From NCBI GenBank assembly GCA_023396115.1, contig JAEWXC010000020.1, positions 1 through 31,492 of the forward strand: a stretch of 31,492 bases of DNA, written 5' to 3'. The position numbers and the translations under genes were made by a program. The DNA is from Actinomycetes bacterium. Its GTDB lineage: Bacteria; Actinomycetota; Actinomycetes; Propionibacteriales; Nocardioidaceae. Of this stretch, positions 31,090 through 31,492 are shown piece after piece (position 1 is the stretch's first letter; each line of letters starts with the position of its first letter). The notes under the pieces were generated by a model. That model did no database searches and was not told the DNA's origin. It worked only from the letters and a program-made list of their open reading frames with translations.

Positions 31090-31492
31090 ATGGAGACGCT
31101 CTCGGACCTCGACCCGGCAAGACTGCTGGCCGTCGCGTCCGAGACCACCCGCGCCCGGCGGCTCGCCGAGGCCCGTGAGCTGGAGGTGCTGCTGCAGTGG
31201 GCGGTCGTCGGGTCCGAAGGCCCGGGGCCGTTGGTCCAACTCGGCGGCGAGGGCACGCCTCCGGTCCGCGACTACTGCCTCGGCGAGATCGCCCTGGCCC
31301 GGGGTGCCGGGGTCGGCGCCACCGCCAACGCCCTGGCCGACGCCCTCGACCTGGCCCACCGGCTACCGCGGTGCTGGGCCGTGGTCCGCGAGGGCGCCGT
31401 CGACGTCTGGGTGGCCCGCCGGGTCGCGAAACTCTCCCGCGCACTGTCGCCCGACCGGGTGGGGCTGGTCGACGTGGCCGTCGCGGCACTGC
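31090..31492 (+). CDS. DUF222/13E12-type HNH endonuclease family protein, N-terminal part (cut by window edge)
   Basis: The first 134 codons of an open frame that runs off the right end. The N-terminus METLSDLDPARLLAVASE, the ARELEVLLQWAVV helix and CLGEIALARGAGVGATANALADALDLAHRLPRCW followed by VREGAVDVWVARRVAKLS are the DUF222 domain of REP13E12-type proteins, usually about 400-500 residues with a C-terminal HNH nuclease. The HNH part lies outside the window. The ATG is placed by the -10 element 6 nt upstream, with no Shine-Dalgarno sequence. Members of this family in mycobacteria are known to carry LexA boxes, in agreement with the site seen here. Confidence 0.88.
   Translation, partial: METLSDLDPARLLAVASETTRARRLAEARELEVLLQWAVVGSEGPGPLVQLGGEGTPPVRDYCLGEIALARGAGVGATANALADALDLAHRLPRCWAVVREGAVDVWVARRVAKLSRALSPDRVGLVDVAVAAL

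Overview
The window is high-GC (third codon positions almost all G or C) and reads as chromosomal DNA of an actinobacterium. The best fit is a Nocardioides-like member of the Propionibacteriales. This rests on gene content: a tRNA adenosine deaminase-associated protein beside tadA, a DUF222/13E12-type HNH gene under a LexA-type box, very large secreted PKD proteins, and frequent leaderless-type starts. It is inference, since no rRNA or marker gene is present. I see no rRNA, tRNA, CRISPR array, insertion sequence or prophage.

Layout. Positions 198-6416 (minus) hold a small hypothetical protein and a 1,835-residue secreted PKD/propeller/Ig-like protein. Positions 6579-8311 (plus) hold a translationally coupled FAD oxidoreductase and cupin. 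A dienelactone hydrolase-like gene (minus) follows, divergent from the C-terminal remnant of an LLM-class flavin monooxygenase. Next come a PaaI-type thioesterase, a class III sirtuin (plus) and a soluble two-GAF histidine kinase (minus, convergent). An LCAD-type acyl-CoA dehydrogenase ends in a strong hairpin. Two secreted phosphodiesterase-fold proteins (PLD-like, then EEP-like) follow in tandem, then a VIT1/CCC1-type transporter.

Positions 17579-21240 (minus) carry an unrecognised protein and the proton-translocating transhydrogenase operon pntA-pntB, with a fused alpha subunit. Positions 21390-23251 hold a 54-residue membrane protein, upp (minus) and the coupled pair TIGR03941-like gene plus tadA. 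Positions 23286-26192 (minus) hold a secreted sulfatase, a short 25-bp tandem repeat, an SPFH/band-7 protein with a TTG start and a small membrane protein. Positions 26282-28818 encode an ATGA-coupled two-component system whose kinase carries a second, degenerate dimerisation half. The window ends with a secreted Ig-like repeat protein, a CrtA-like monooxygenase-family protein and the truncated start of a DUF222/HNH gene.

Most of this is ordinary core and accessory actinobacterial content. I did not find a clear new defence or biosynthetic system. The points most worth a second look are: the half-duplicated kinase; the perfect SOS box overlapping a consensus promoter at the right edge; the repeated TANNNT plus 6-nt start signature; the tandem secreted phosphodiesterase pair with unusual hairpins; and the 25-bp repeat that copies a stop-codon context.
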